Position numbers and translations under genes: made by a program | Shown: piece by piece, positions 43,501-51,025 of the stretch | Layout: every line of letters starts with the position of its first letter | How positions within the stretch are numbered: position 1 is the stretch's first letter | Notes under the pieces: model-generated | What the model was told of the DNA's origin: nothing | The model's input: the letters and a program-made list of their open reading frames with translations, nothing else | The model's database searches: none | Source of the DNA: an uncultured Lachnospiraceae bacterium | GTDB taxonomy: Bacteria > Bacillota > Clostridia > Lachnospirales > Lachnospiraceae | NCBI GenBank assembly: GCA_910588875.1 | Contig: CAJURT010000017.1 | Span: forward strand, 1 to 64,000 | DNA length: 64,000 nucleotides | Direction: 5' to 3'

Positions 43501-43605
43501 CAGGTGAAGGAATATGGCCTGAAGGAAAAGAACTGCGGATTGGAGGAAGGGCTGCGTCAGGTGATTCTGGCCATTGAGGAAGAATACCGATATCTGTACC
43601 TTTAA
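40570..43605 (+). CDS. ygfK: YgfK oxidoreductase (putative selenate reductase subunit family)
   Basis: A 1011-residue multidomain flavo-iron-sulfur protein. About 1-400: dihydroorotate-dehydrogenase-like TIM barrel (PFGPAAGPNTQLAQNI, KCNPTLLGY, SYSGGADYYNIDRIY). About 440-520: GltD-type Fe-S segment (CFTAPCMEGCPIHQDIPAYI, CNHRCMGKCSR). About 555-860: FAD/NAD(P) domains (VAIVGAGPAGIACASFLA, VVVIGAGNTAMDAARMAKR, YAIGDGAAKPATIV). About 895-965: two ferredoxin-like clusters (CLECSHICENCVDVCPN, CNECGNCKSFCPY). It resembles dihydropyrimidine dehydrogenase (PydA/PydX) in layout, suggesting NAD(P)H-dependent reduction of a purine-derived ring. Despite the old name, a selenate substrate is not shown here. 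Confidence 0.95.
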   Translation: MGDRMTPIPFGNLMNWILEEKKSRGTVFGVRKQYQADPDKALSIFGEKIETPFGPAAGPNTQLAQNIIAAYLTGCRFFELKTVQILDGEDLPVNKPCILAEDECYNCEWSTELYVQQAYGEYVKAWVALKALAKEWQTGAEDGFVFNISVGYDLAGIQSEKIDTYIQDMMEAKDHPVFKESIQWLKDHQGRFRNLTEEDIDHIPSRICRSATVSTLHGCPPQEIEGIASYLIREKGLNTFVKCNPTLLGYEEARSIMDKMGYDYVAFGDFHFKDDLQFEDAVPMFGRLMRLAEEKGVEFGVKITNTFPVDVTRKELPSEEMYMSGKSLCALSLTVACRLSKAFGGSLRISYSGGADYYNIDRIYNLGIWPVTVATTLLKPGGYNRNVQMAEKLSRQEYRPFTGVDVEGLSRLIEDIKKDPHHVKPVKPLPSRKTEKKVPLLDCFTAPCMEGCPIHQDIPAYIRLVGEGKHEEALEVILDKNPLPFMTGTLCNHRCMGKCSRNFYEEPVNIRSTKLKGAKGGYEAVMKKLMGKKKDAAEAAKSTGRTDKKTGKRVAIVGAGPAGIACASFLARGGAQVKVFDRSENFGGTVRNVIPDFRIDREAIARDVELAKAYGAEFEGGVEIRDLSGLRAQGYDAIVLAIGARKGMPIGVDTEKEYNAVEFLEAAKTAPDSLELGKHVVVIGAGNTAMDAARMAKRMPGVEDVTVAYRRTKRYMPAEEEELLEAMEEGVIFRELLAPKTQKEGVLTCRKVVLGDMDESGRQRPVETEEEVRIPADSIIASLGERVDSGVYEGFGIALNEKGTPLLDPATMETSQKGVYAIGDGAAKPATIVLAIRDARLAADAILNTGKSQALADSCDVEAAARKKGILVHSHEVSGEEQRCLECSHICENCVDVCPNRANVAIRVPGRKMPAIVHIDYMCNECGNCKSFCPYSSAPYQEKFTLFANTEDFENSKNEGFVVLSHDTGKVKVRLAGQVKEYGLKEKNCGLEEGLRQVILAIEEEYRYLYL

Positions 43606-43631
43606 GGCTGAGGGGCAATTCAGAACCTATC

Positions 43632-43652
43632 TCCCTGTGTGCATTACAGGGA
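43632..43652 (+). other. Short hairpin between ygfK and hydA
   Basis: TCCCTGT (43632-43638) pairs with ACAGGGA (43646-43652) around 7 bases, with no T-run. It may weakly reduce read-through or protect the ygfK 3' end. Confidence 0.35.
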
Positions 43653-43663
43653 ACTTCAGAAAA

Positions 43664-43772
43664 GATGAGAATAGGCATTACCCATGGCAGAGAAGGCATC
43701 GTGGGTGTATCCTTTAAAATTATGGCCATTATGGCCCCAGTGGAGGGGACAGAATGGGAGGGCACAGGATGA
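43664..43772 (+). CDS. Possible 35-residue ORF coupled to hydA
   Basis: ATG at 43664 opens a 35-codon frame whose TGA (43770-43772) overlaps the hydA ATG (43769) as ATGA. The peptide begins MRIGITHGREGIVGVSF and ends PVEGTEWEGTG; I know no relative. The RBS is poor (AGGGAA 13 bases upstream). It may be a coupled leader peptide, the tail of a lost gene, or chance. Confidence 0.3.
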
Positions 43773-45142
43773 AATATTTATTGAAAAACGGCAGGATCGT
43801 CTCTTCCGCCGGATGGTATGAGGCGGATCTTTTCCTGGAAGGGGAAAAGATCACACAGCTGGGGCAGCATCTTCCTGCCAGGGACGCCCAGGTGATAGAT
43901 GTTTCCGGGAAATATCTTTTCCCCGGGTTTGTGGATACCCATACCCATTTTGATCTGGATGCGGGGGATTTCCACACGGCAGACGATTTTTTCAGCGGGA
44001 CGCAGGCAGCCCTGGCCGGGGGGACCACCTCTGTTCTGGATTTTACCACCCAGGAAAAGGGAGAAACCTTAAAGCAGGCCCTGGAGAACTGGCACCGGCT
44101 GGCAGAAGGGAAGGCATGCTGTGATTACGGCTTCCATATGTCGGTTACAGACTGGAACCCGGCTGTGCGGATGGAACTGAAAGATATGACCCGGCTGGGG
44201 GTAACCTCCTATAAGCTGTACATGGCCTATGACAACCTGATGGTGAATGACCGGGAAATCCTGGAGATCCTGGAGGCAGTGGAGGAAGAAAAGGGCATTG
44301 TGGGAGTCCACTGCGAGAACCCGGATATCATCAAAAGGATTACCGCCAGGTTAAAGCAGGAGGAGAAAAACAGTCCGGGGCTGCATCCTAAGAGCCGTCC
44401 GCCAGAGGCAGAAGCAGAGGCGGTCCACCGTCTGCTGACCCTGGCAAAGCTGGCAGGGACGCCGGTCAGCCTTGTCCATCTCAGTTCATTTCTGGGCTTG
44501 CGGGAGTTGCGGCGTGCCAGGGAGGAGGGGCAGAAAATCTTTGCAGAGACCTGCCCCCAGTACCTGGTACTGGAGGATTCCCTGTACGGGAAGCCGGGAT
44601 TTGCCGGTGCCGCCTATGTGTGTGCCCCGCCCCTGCGTAAGCAGAGGGATGTGGAAAGCCTCTGGGAGGCAGTTGCCAGAGGGGAGTTTGATATGGTGGG
44701 AACCGATCACTGCAGCTTCCATATGGACAGCCAGAAAACCAGGGGAATCAGTGATTTTACCAGAATTCCCGGCGGGGTGCCCGGTGTGGAGCACCGCCCT
44801 GCCCTGTTCTACCATTTCGGCATAAACAGCGGCAGGACAGGGGTGGAGCAGATGTGCCGCCTTTTGTCAGAACGCCCGGCCAGGCTGTTTGGGATGTATC
44901 CGAAAAAAGGGGTGCTGGCGCCGGGAAGCGATGCAGATGTGGTGGTATGGAACCCGGAGGCAGAGTGGAGGGTTACAGCCGCTGACCAGGTGCAGAAGGT
45001 GGATTATACCCCTTATGAGGGCATGAAGCTAAAGGGGCGTGCCGAAAAGGTGTTTCTCAGGGGAAGGCTGGCGGCAGAGAATGGAAGGATTTGCCAGGAG
45101 ACGAAAGGAAAGTATCTGTTCCGGGGGCCGCGGCAGCTGTGA
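43769..45142 (+). CDS. hydA: Dihydropyrimidinase/hydantoinase-family amidohydrolase
   Basis: A 457-residue cyclic amidohydrolase (D-hydantoinase/dihydropyrimidinase/allantoinase superfamily; hyuA/hydA of the urate clusters). Di-zinc site motifs: FVDTHTHFDLD (HxH), VTSYKLYMAYDN (carboxylated Lys), VGVHCEN, LVHLSS, and MVGTDHCSF (late Asp). ATG 43769 has GGGAGGG 6 bases upstream and begins the typical YLLKNGRIVSS. It would open a hydropyrimidine or hydantoin ring produced after YgfK reduction. Last gene of the ssnA operon. A GCCAGGG/CCCTGGC hairpin (45154-45175) follows, but without a T-run. Confidence 0.93.
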   Translation: MKYLLKNGRIVSSAGWYEADLFLEGEKITQLGQHLPARDAQVIDVSGKYLFPGFVDTHTHFDLDAGDFHTADDFFSGTQAALAGGTTSVLDFTTQEKGETLKQALENWHRLAEGKACCDYGFHMSVTDWNPAVRMELKDMTRLGVTSYKLYMAYDNLMVNDREILEILEAVEEEKGIVGVHCENPDIIKRITARLKQEEKNSPGLHPKSRPPEAEAEAVHRLLTLAKLAGTPVSLVHLSSFLGLRELRRAREEGQKIFAETCPQYLVLEDSLYGKPGFAGAAYVCAPPLRKQRDVESLWEAVARGEFDMVGTDHCSFHMDSQKTRGISDFTRIPGGVPGVEHRPALFYHFGINSGRTGVEQMCRLLSERPARLFGMYPKKGVLAPGSDADVVVWNPEAEWRVTAADQVQKVDYTPYEGMKLKGRAEKVFLRGRLAAENGRICQETKGKYLFRGPRQL

Positions 45143-45220
45143 GGGCGGGGATAGCCAGGGGGTCAGAACCCTGGCCACCCTCGGCTCTTCCGGCCAGCCA
45201 GCAGGATAATCATAAAAGAA

Positions 45221-45249
45221 TTGCGAAATGGATTTGTAATTGATATACT
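45221..45249 (+). promoter_or_regulatory. SigmaA promoter of the tetR-type gene
   Basis: TTGCGA (45221-45226), 17-base spacer, TATACT (45244-45249). Initiation near 45256 rules out the in-frame ATG at 45253 and supports the start at 45289. Confidence 0.8.
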
Positions 45250-45288
45250 GGGATGAGAATCAGACAACGAGTGAATTTGGAGGAGAAC

Positions 45289-45894
45289 ATGAGAGAGGAT
45301 TCATCACAGTATTCGAATACAACGGAGAAGATTTTGAAGGCTGCCTTAAAGGTGGTTAATGAGGAGACAATCAGCGGGACGAGGATGCATCTGATTGCAG
45401 AGCATGCGGATATGGTGCAGTCCAATGTCCATTATTACTACAAGACAAAGGAGGAACTCTTGGAAGGTCTGCAGGAGCATGTACTGAACGAGTTTTATAC
45501 CATGCAGGAGGCATTGAAGAAGAAGAGCAAGGATACGCTGCAGGAACAACTCCATGTCTTTTTTCAGCAGAAGAAGCAGATGATCACCCGGAAGCGGGAC
45601 TATGATTTTGCGGAACTGGATTTTATCGTGCAGTCGAAGATCAATCCCAGGATACAGGGACGGTTTCAGAAGGCTTATATGGAATGGCGGGACAGCATCC
45701 GGGAGATCCTGATTCGTTTCTGTCCGGATTTGGAGGAGAAGGAGAAGGAAATGATTCCTTATCTGACGGTTTCTCTTCTGGAGGGGGCGTCGATTCAAAT
45801 GCTGGTGGATAAGAAGGACTTTGATGCAGAGGGTTATTTTGCCATGGCGGAGGAGATGGTGCTGAAGCGGATTGAGTCTGCCAAGAGGGCGTGA
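45289..45894 (+). CDS. TetR-family transcriptional regulator
   Basis: A 201-residue regulator. N-terminal TetR DNA-binding domain (TEKILKAALKVVNEETISGTRMHLIAEHADMVQSNVHYYYKTKEELLEGL, about 12-61), with the usual F of the recognition helix (YYFxxK) replaced by Y (VHYYYKTKEELL); the helical C-terminal part is specific. Start chosen from GGAGGAG 4 bases upstream and the promoter position. Its gene sits directly before the permease; the perfect palindrome at the permease promoter is its likely operator, with a purine or pathway intermediate as effector (inference). Confidence 0.92.
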   Translation: MREDSSQYSNTTEKILKAALKVVNEETISGTRMHLIAEHADMVQSNVHYYYKTKEELLEGLQEHVLNEFYTMQEALKKKSKDTLQEQLHVFFQQKKQMITRKRDYDFAELDFIVQSKINPRIQGRFQKAYMEWRDSIREILIRFCPDLEEKEKEMIPYLTVSLLEGASIQMLVDKKDFDAEGYFAMAEEMVLKRIESAKRA

Positions 45895-45918
45895 TGTACT
45901 GTTAGAAAATAAAGAGGC

Positions 45919-45984
45919 GGTAAAAACCAGGGAAAGATCATGTCCTGAGAAAATGGCAGGATAAGCAAAGGACTGGTTTTTACC
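45919..45984. repeat. 12-bp perfect inverted repeat with 42-base loop
   Basis: GGTAAAAACCAG (45919-45930) is the exact reverse complement of 45973-45984; the loop contains a second short stem (TCCTG/CAGGA). It lies between tetR and the permease. No T-run follows, so it is not a standard terminator, and I could not match it to the purine riboswitch core. Confidence 0.6.
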
Positions 45985-45989
45985 AGAAT

Positions 45990-46009
45990 TAGATTGAATA
46001 TTCAATCTA
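45990..46009. promoter_or_regulatory. 20-bp perfect palindromic operator before the permease
   Basis: TAGATTGAATATTCAATCTA reads identically on both strands. Size, symmetry and position right after the tetR gene fit a TetR-family operator. A TATACA/TACAAT-like -10 sequence overlaps its right end (46008-46015), but I find no good -35. Confidence 0.8.
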
Positions 46010-46082
46010 TACAATGGATTCCGGAAGGGATGGGGTGCGGGAATCTAAGCTTCCGGATATCAGGAGAGTACGGGGTATAATC

Positions 46083-47429
46083 ATGGAAGATAGGAAGAGA
46101 AAGAAGGGGTCCCTGTTTGAACTGGAGGGGATTCCCGGGATGTACGAGGCGCTGCCATTGGCTCTGCAGCATGTGGTGGCAATGATTGTGGGATGTGTGA
46201 CACCGGCCATTATTGTGGCAGGGGCCGGGCAGCTGGATAATCCCAACCGGGTGATGCTGATTCAGGCAGCCCTGGTGGTGTCAGCCCTCTCCACGTTTCT
46301 GCAGCTGTTCCCCATAGGGAAAAGGGACGGGCTGCGGCTGGGCTCCGGGCTGCCGGTGATCATGGGAGTCAGCTTTGCCTATGTGGCCAGCATGCAGGCA
46401 ATTGCAGCGGATTTTGGGATTGCTGCCATATTCGGGGCGCAGATTGTGGGAGGCATCATTGCTGTGGTGATCGGTTTTTTTATTGACCGGATCCGGCGGT
46501 TATTTCCCCCGCTGGTGACGGGGACAGTGGTGTTTACCATCGGATTGTCCCTGTATCCCACTGCCATTAACTATATGGCAGGAGGAACGGCCAGCCCGGA
46601 TTATGGGCATTGGAAGAACTGGCTGGTGGCCTTTCTCACTTTGTCTATTGTGACATTTTTGAATCATTTTACAAAAGGATTTTTAAAATTAGCATCAATT
46701 TTGATCGGCATGATCGGGGGATATGTGATTGGCTGTTTCTTTGGAATGGTGGATTTGGGCCCGGTGTCCCAGGCCAGCCTGTTCCAGATGCCGAACCTGA
46801 TGCATTTCGGGGTGGAGTTCGAGGCCTCCTCCTGTGTGGCCATCGGGCTTCTGTTTGCCATCAATGCGATTCAGGCCATCGGGGATTTTACGGCAACCAC
46901 CACAGGCAGTATGGACAGGGAGCCCACGGATAAGGAACTGAAGGGGGCGATTGTGGGGTATGGCTGCACCAATGTGCTGGGTGCCCTGTTAGGGGGGCTG
47001 CCCACGGCCAGCTACAGCCAGAACGTGGGCATTGTCACCACAACCAAGGTGATTAACCGGGTGGTTCTGGGGATGGCGGCAGGGATTCTTCTGATGGCCG
47101 GGCTGGTTCCCAAATTCTCGGCTCTTCTGACCACCATTCCCCAGTGTGTGCTGGGAGGGGCTACCATCTCCGTATTTGCTTCTATCGCCATGACAGGGAT
47201 GAAGCTGATCACCTCACAGGAGATGCATTTCAGGAATATGTCAGTGGTGGGGCTGGCTGTGGCCATCGGGGTGGGGGTAACCCAGGCGTCGGCCTCCCTG
47301 GCTCAGTTTCCGGCCTGGGTGACCACCATATTCGGGAAGTCACCGGTGGTGATTGCCACGATTGCAGCAGTTTTTTTAAACCTGGTGCTGCCCGGGCAGA
47401 AGGACTATGGGAACAGGGAGAAATGCTGA
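46083..47429 (+). CDS. NCS2-family xanthine/uric acid/uracil permease
   Basis: A 448-residue nucleobase:cation symporter of the NCS2 (UraA/XanQ/UacT) family with about 14 hydrophobic segments. Signatures: ALPLALQHVVAMIVGCVTPAIIVAG (first helix), GLPVIMGVSFAYVASMQAIA, FPPLVTGTVVFTIGLSLYP, NAIQAIGDFTATTTGSMDR (substrate Glu position is Asp here), and GGLPTASYSQNVGIVTTTKV. The in-frame ATG at 46014 would add 23 residues and has no RBS; 46083 gives the usual family length but its RBS is also distant (AGGAG 15 bases). The context (urate/xanthine enzymes) makes xanthine or urate the likely substrate. Confidence 0.9.
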   Translation: MEDRKRKKGSLFELEGIPGMYEALPLALQHVVAMIVGCVTPAIIVAGAGQLDNPNRVMLIQAALVVSALSTFLQLFPIGKRDGLRLGSGLPVIMGVSFAYVASMQAIAADFGIAAIFGAQIVGGIIAVVIGFFIDRIRRLFPPLVTGTVVFTIGLSLYPTAINYMAGGTASPDYGHWKNWLVAFLTLSIVTFLNHFTKGFLKLASILIGMIGGYVIGCFFGMVDLGPVSQASLFQMPNLMHFGVEFEASSCVAIGLLFAINAIQAIGDFTATTTGSMDREPTDKELKGAIVGYGCTNVLGALLGGLPTASYSQNVGIVTTTKVINRVVLGMAAGILLMAGLVPKFSALLTTIPQCVLGGATISVFASIAMTGMKLITSQEMHFRNMSVVGLAVAIGVGVTQASASLAQFPAWVTTIFGKSPVVIATIAAVFLNLVLPGQKDYGNREKC

Positions 47430-47462
47430 AGATGTTCTGCTATAGGAAAAGGGGGATAAACG

Positions 47463-49295
47463 GTGAGCAGATTGACGATTGTAACGAAGAACCAGGCCCA
47501 GAAGACGATGGAGGGCTTGTACCAGGATTTGGAGAGGCGGATTGTTGCCAGCCCGCCGGGGCTGTGCCCGGTGGATATGGCAGCCTCCTTTTTGAAACTC
47601 TGCCATGCCCAGAGTTGCGGAAAGTGTGTGCCCTGCCGGATTGGGCTGGGGCAGCTTGAGAGGCTTTTGGAGGATGTTCTGGATGGAAAGGGAAGTCTGG
47701 AGACCATTAACCTGATTGAGGAACTGGCAGAGGATATTGCCCTGTCCGCGGATTGTGCCATCGGCTGGGAGGCAGCAAAGATGGTGCTTAAAGGAGTCCG
47801 GGGATTCCGGGAGGATTACGTGGAACATGTGGAGCGGGGGCGGTGTATCAGCGGGTTAAAGCAGGCAGTGCCCTGTGTCTCCCTCTGCCCGGCAGGGGTG
47901 GACATTCCCGGCTACATTGCCCTGGTGGGAGAGAAACGCTATGAGGATGCAGTGCGGCTGATCCGCAAGGACAATCCCATGGTTTCGGTCTGCGGGCTGA
48001 TCTGTGAACATCCCTGCGAGGCCAGGTGCCGGCGGAATATGTTAGACCAGGGGGTGAACATTCGGGGACTGAAGCGGTATGCAGCGGAGCATGCCGGGAA
48101 GGTACCGGCTCCGAAACCGGCGGATTCTACCGGGAAAAGGGTGGCGGTCATCGGCGGCGGGCCCGGAGGCATCAGCGCGGCGTATTATCTGTCCCTCATG
48201 GGCCATGGAGTAACCATTTATGAGCAGAGGAAAAATCTGGGGGGAATGCTCCGCTATGGGATTCCCGCCTACCGGCTGCCCAGGGAAATCCTGGATGAGG
48301 AGATTAAGGTGTTGCTTTCCCATGGAGTAAAGGTGGAGACCGGTGTCCGGATTGGGGAGGAGAGGACAGTTGAAGATCTCAGAAAAGAGTATGATGCGGT
48401 GTACATCGCCATCGGCGCCCACCAGGACAAGAAGATCGGTATTCCCGGTGAGGAGGCGAAAGGAGTGCTTTCTGCCGTGGAAATGCTGGGCAGGTTGGGG
48501 GAGGGAGAAACCCTGGACTTTGCCGGTGAAGATGTGATTGTCATCGGAGGCGGCAATGTGGCCATGGATGCGGCCCGGTCAGCAATCCGGCTGGGGGCGG
48601 CCAAGGTTCGGGTGGTTTACCGGAGAAGGGTTTCGGATATGACGGCGCTCCCCGAGGAAGTGGAGGGGGCAGTGGCCGAGGGATGCCAGATGGCAGAACT
48701 TTTGGCGCCAGTCAGGATTGAGGCAGGGGAAGATGGGAAGGCCGAAGCCCTGTGGGTGCAGCCCCAGATCATCGGCCAGGTGAAAGACGGCCGCCCGGCG
48801 CCCAGGAAGGCAGCCGTGGGGGAAGAACGACTGGCCTGTGACCGGATTATCGTGGCCATCGGCCAGGGGATTGAGACCAAGGCCTTTGAGGAGAGCGGGA
48901 TCCCCATCCGCCGTGGGGGGATCGATGCCTTAAACTGGAGCGGTATCCAGAATATTCCAGGGGTATTTGCCGGTGGTGACTGTGTTACCGGGCCAGCTAC
49001 GGTTATCCGTGCCATTGCGGCAGGAAAGGTGGCAGCAGCCAACATTGATGAATATCTGGGCTTCCATCATCCCATCGAGTCGGGAGTGGAAATTCCGAAA
49101 ATCCGGCTGGATGACCGGGCGGCCTGGGGGCGGGTAAACATGAAAGAGAGAAACCCGGTTGAGCGGAAGAGGGATTTTGCACTGATTGAGCAGGGCATGA
49201 GTGAGGAGGAGGCCTTGCAGGAGGCTTCCCGGTGCCTGCGGTGTGACCATTGTGGCTTTGGATGCTTTAGAGGAGGGAGGACTGAGAGATGGTAA
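47463..49295 (+). CDS. NuoF/GltD-like NAD(P)-dependent flavo-iron-sulfur oxidoreductase
   Basis: A 610-residue protein. The N-terminal part (about 45-115) is a NuoF/HydB-type [4Fe-4S] domain (CGKCVPCRIGLGQLERLL plus the late Cys in ADCAIG). About 125-205: GltD-type Fe-S segment (CVSLCPAGVDIPGYIALV, CGLICEHPCEARCRR). About 220-540: two nucleotide-binding domains (VAVIGGGPGGISAAYYLSLMG, VIVIGGGNVAMDAARSAIR, GVFAGGDCVTGPATVI). The tail carries CLRCDHCGFGC. GTG start with AGGGGG 8 bases upstream. It overlaps the [FeFe] hydrogenase gene by 7 bases, and so is probably its electron-transfer partner between NAD(P)H and the Fe-S chain. Confidence 0.88.
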   Translation: MSRLTIVTKNQAQKTMEGLYQDLERRIVASPPGLCPVDMAASFLKLCHAQSCGKCVPCRIGLGQLERLLEDVLDGKGSLETINLIEELAEDIALSADCAIGWEAAKMVLKGVRGFREDYVEHVERGRCISGLKQAVPCVSLCPAGVDIPGYIALVGEKRYEDAVRLIRKDNPMVSVCGLICEHPCEARCRRNMLDQGVNIRGLKRYAAEHAGKVPAPKPADSTGKRVAVIGGGPGGISAAYYLSLMGHGVTIYEQRKNLGGMLRYGIPAYRLPREILDEEIKVLLSHGVKVETGVRIGEERTVEDLRKEYDAVYIAIGAHQDKKIGIPGEEAKGVLSAVEMLGRLGEGETLDFAGEDVIVIGGGNVAMDAARSAIRLGAAKVRVVYRRRVSDMTALPEEVEGAVAEGCQMAELLAPVRIEAGEDGKAEALWVQPQIIGQVKDGRPAPRKAAVGEERLACDRIIVAIGQGIETKAFEESGIPIRRGGIDALNWSGIQNIPGVFAGGDCVTGPATVIRAIAAGKVAAANIDEYLGFHHPIESGVEIPKIRLDDRAAWGRVNMKERNPVERKRDFALIEQGMSEEEALQEASRCLRCDHCGFGCFRGGRTERW

Positions 49296-51001
49296 AGCTG
49301 ACAATCGATAACCAGCCCCTGGAGGTTCCTGCAGGGACTACTATTTTAGAGGCAGCCAGGGCAGCAAGAATCCGGATTCCCACCCTTTGCTTTTTAAAAG
49401 AAATCAATGAGATCGGCGCCTGCCGGGTCTGCCTGGTGGAGCAAAAGGGCAGGGAACGGCTTTTGACAGCCTGCAACAATGTGGTGGAATCAGGCATGGA
49501 ACTGTTTACCAACAGTCCCAAGGTGCGGCGGGCGAGGATGACCAACCTGCGCCTGATTCTTTCCCAGCATGACAGCAATTGCCCCACCTGTGTGAGAAGC
49601 GGCAATTGTTCTTTGCAAAAGCTGGCCAATGACCTGGGGATTGTCCGGGTACCCTATGAGAAACAGCTGTTCCACAGCCGGTGGACGAAGAATTTCCCTC
49701 TGCTGCGCAATTATGAAAAATGTATTAAATGTATGCGGTGCATCCAGATCTGTGAAAAAGTGCAGGGCATGAATATCTGGGATTTGTCCAAGACAGGCTC
49801 CCGCACCACCGTGGACGTATCTGGCAACCGGATATTGGAGGAGAGCGACTGTGCCCTTTGCGGCCAGTGCATTACCCATTGCCCCACCGGGGCGCTGCGG
49901 GAGCGGGATGACACCCCAAAGGTATTCCGTGCCCTGGCTGACCCGGACAAAATCACTGTGGTGCAGATTGCACCGGCAGTGCGGGCAGCCTGGGGGGAGA
50001 GCCTGGGCCTCTCCCGGGAGGCTGCCACAGTAAAACGCCTGGTGGCAGCCATGAGGAAGATGGGTTTTGACTACATTTTTGACACCAACTTCTCAGCAGA
50101 TTTAACCATCATGGAGGAGGGAAGCGAGTTTTTGGAGCGGATGAAGAGGCGGGGAGAGGCAAAGCTGCCTCTGTTTACCTCCTGCTGCCCGGGATGGGTG
50201 CGTTTCATCAAATCCCAATATCCGGAGATGGTGGCTCATCTCTCCACCGCCAAATCCCCCCAGCAGATGTTCGGGGCAGTGGCAAAAAGCTATTATGCCA
50301 GCCTTTTGGGAGTGGAGCCGGAGAGGATTTTCTGCGTGTCCGTGATGCCCTGCCTGGCCAAGAAACAGGAGTGCGCCCTGCCAGCCATGCAGGATGCCGG
50401 AGCCGGACAGGATGTGGATGTGGTGCTGACCACCCGGGAGATTGACCGGATGATTCGGGCAGAACACATCGATGCCCAGGGGCTTTCAGAGGAGGAATTT
50501 GATGTGCCCCTTGGGCAGGGAACCGGGGCAGCGGTTATTTTCGGAGCCACCGGCGGCGTGATGGAGGCAGCCCTGCGCAGCGCCTATTATCTGGTAACCG
50601 GAAAGAACCCGGAGCCGGATGCATTCCGGCAGGTGCGGGGTCTTGAAGGGTGGAAGGAAGCCGTGTTTGACCTGGCGGGTACGCCGGTGCGGGTGGCAGT
50701 GGCCAGCGGGCTGGGGAATACCAGGCGGCTGATGGAAGCCGTCAAAAGAGGGGAAGCGCAGTATGATTTTGTGGAGATTATGGCCTGCCCCGGCGGCTGT
50801 GCGGGAGGAGGAGGCCAGCCGATTCACGACGGGGAGGAACTGGCCGGAGTGAGAGGCCAGGTGCTCTACGGCCTTGACCAGGTGAGTGAACTGAGATTTT
50901 CCCACGAGAACCCGGCGGTGCTGCAGTGCTATGAGGATTTCTTTGGAAAGCCTCTTTCCCAGAAGGCGCATCACCTTCTGCATACAGACCATGAGGGATA
51001 G
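49289..51001 (+). CDS. [FeFe] hydrogenase, NADH-linked type
   Basis: A 570-residue cytoplasmic [FeFe] hydrogenase. N-terminal [2Fe-2S] (Cys in CFLKEINEIGACRVC...AC), His-ligated Cys3 cluster (HDSNCPTCVRSGNC), two [4Fe-4S] motifs (CIKCMRCIQIC, CALCGQCITHC), then the complete H-cluster: L1 TSCCPGW, L2 MPCLAKKQE, L3 MACPGGCAGGGGQP. It lacks the extra C-terminal domains of larger bifurcating subunits. Placed between the NuoF/GltD-like gene and xdh, it can release electrons as H2 or take them up. The hydEFG maturation genes are not in the window. Confidence 0.95.
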   Translation: MVKLTIDNQPLEVPAGTTILEAARAARIRIPTLCFLKEINEIGACRVCLVEQKGRERLLTACNNVVESGMELFTNSPKVRRARMTNLRLILSQHDSNCPTCVRSGNCSLQKLANDLGIVRVPYEKQLFHSRWTKNFPLLRNYEKCIKCMRCIQICEKVQGMNIWDLSKTGSRTTVDVSGNRILEESDCALCGQCITHCPTGALRERDDTPKVFRALADPDKITVVQIAPAVRAAWGESLGLSREAATVKRLVAAMRKMGFDYIFDTNFSADLTIMEEGSEFLERMKRRGEAKLPLFTSCCPGWVRFIKSQYPEMVAHLSTAKSPQQMFGAVAKSYYASLLGVEPERIFCVSVMPCLAKKQECALPAMQDAGAGQDVDVVLTTREIDRMIRAEHIDAQGLSEEEFDVPLGQGTGAAVIFGATGGVMEAALRSAYYLVTGKNPEPDAFRQVRGLEGWKEAVFDLAGTPVRVAVASGLGNTRRLMEAVKRGEAQYDFVEIMACPGGCAGGGGQPIHDGEELAGVRGQVLYGLDQVSELRFSHENPAVLQCYEDFFGKPLSQKAHHLLHTDHEG

Positions 51002-51025
51002 GGAGTTATCAAAAGGAGGAATTGT

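Noticed and set aside
40570..43605. YgfK as a true selenate reductase
   Set aside because: The family name is historical. The DHOD-like barrel, GltD-like region and urate-cluster context favour a purine-ring reductase-type role.
45919..46010. Purine riboswitch before the permease
   Set aside because: The 12-bp stem and loop lack the conserved three-way junction sequences of the guanine/adenine class, so I list it only as an inverted repeat.
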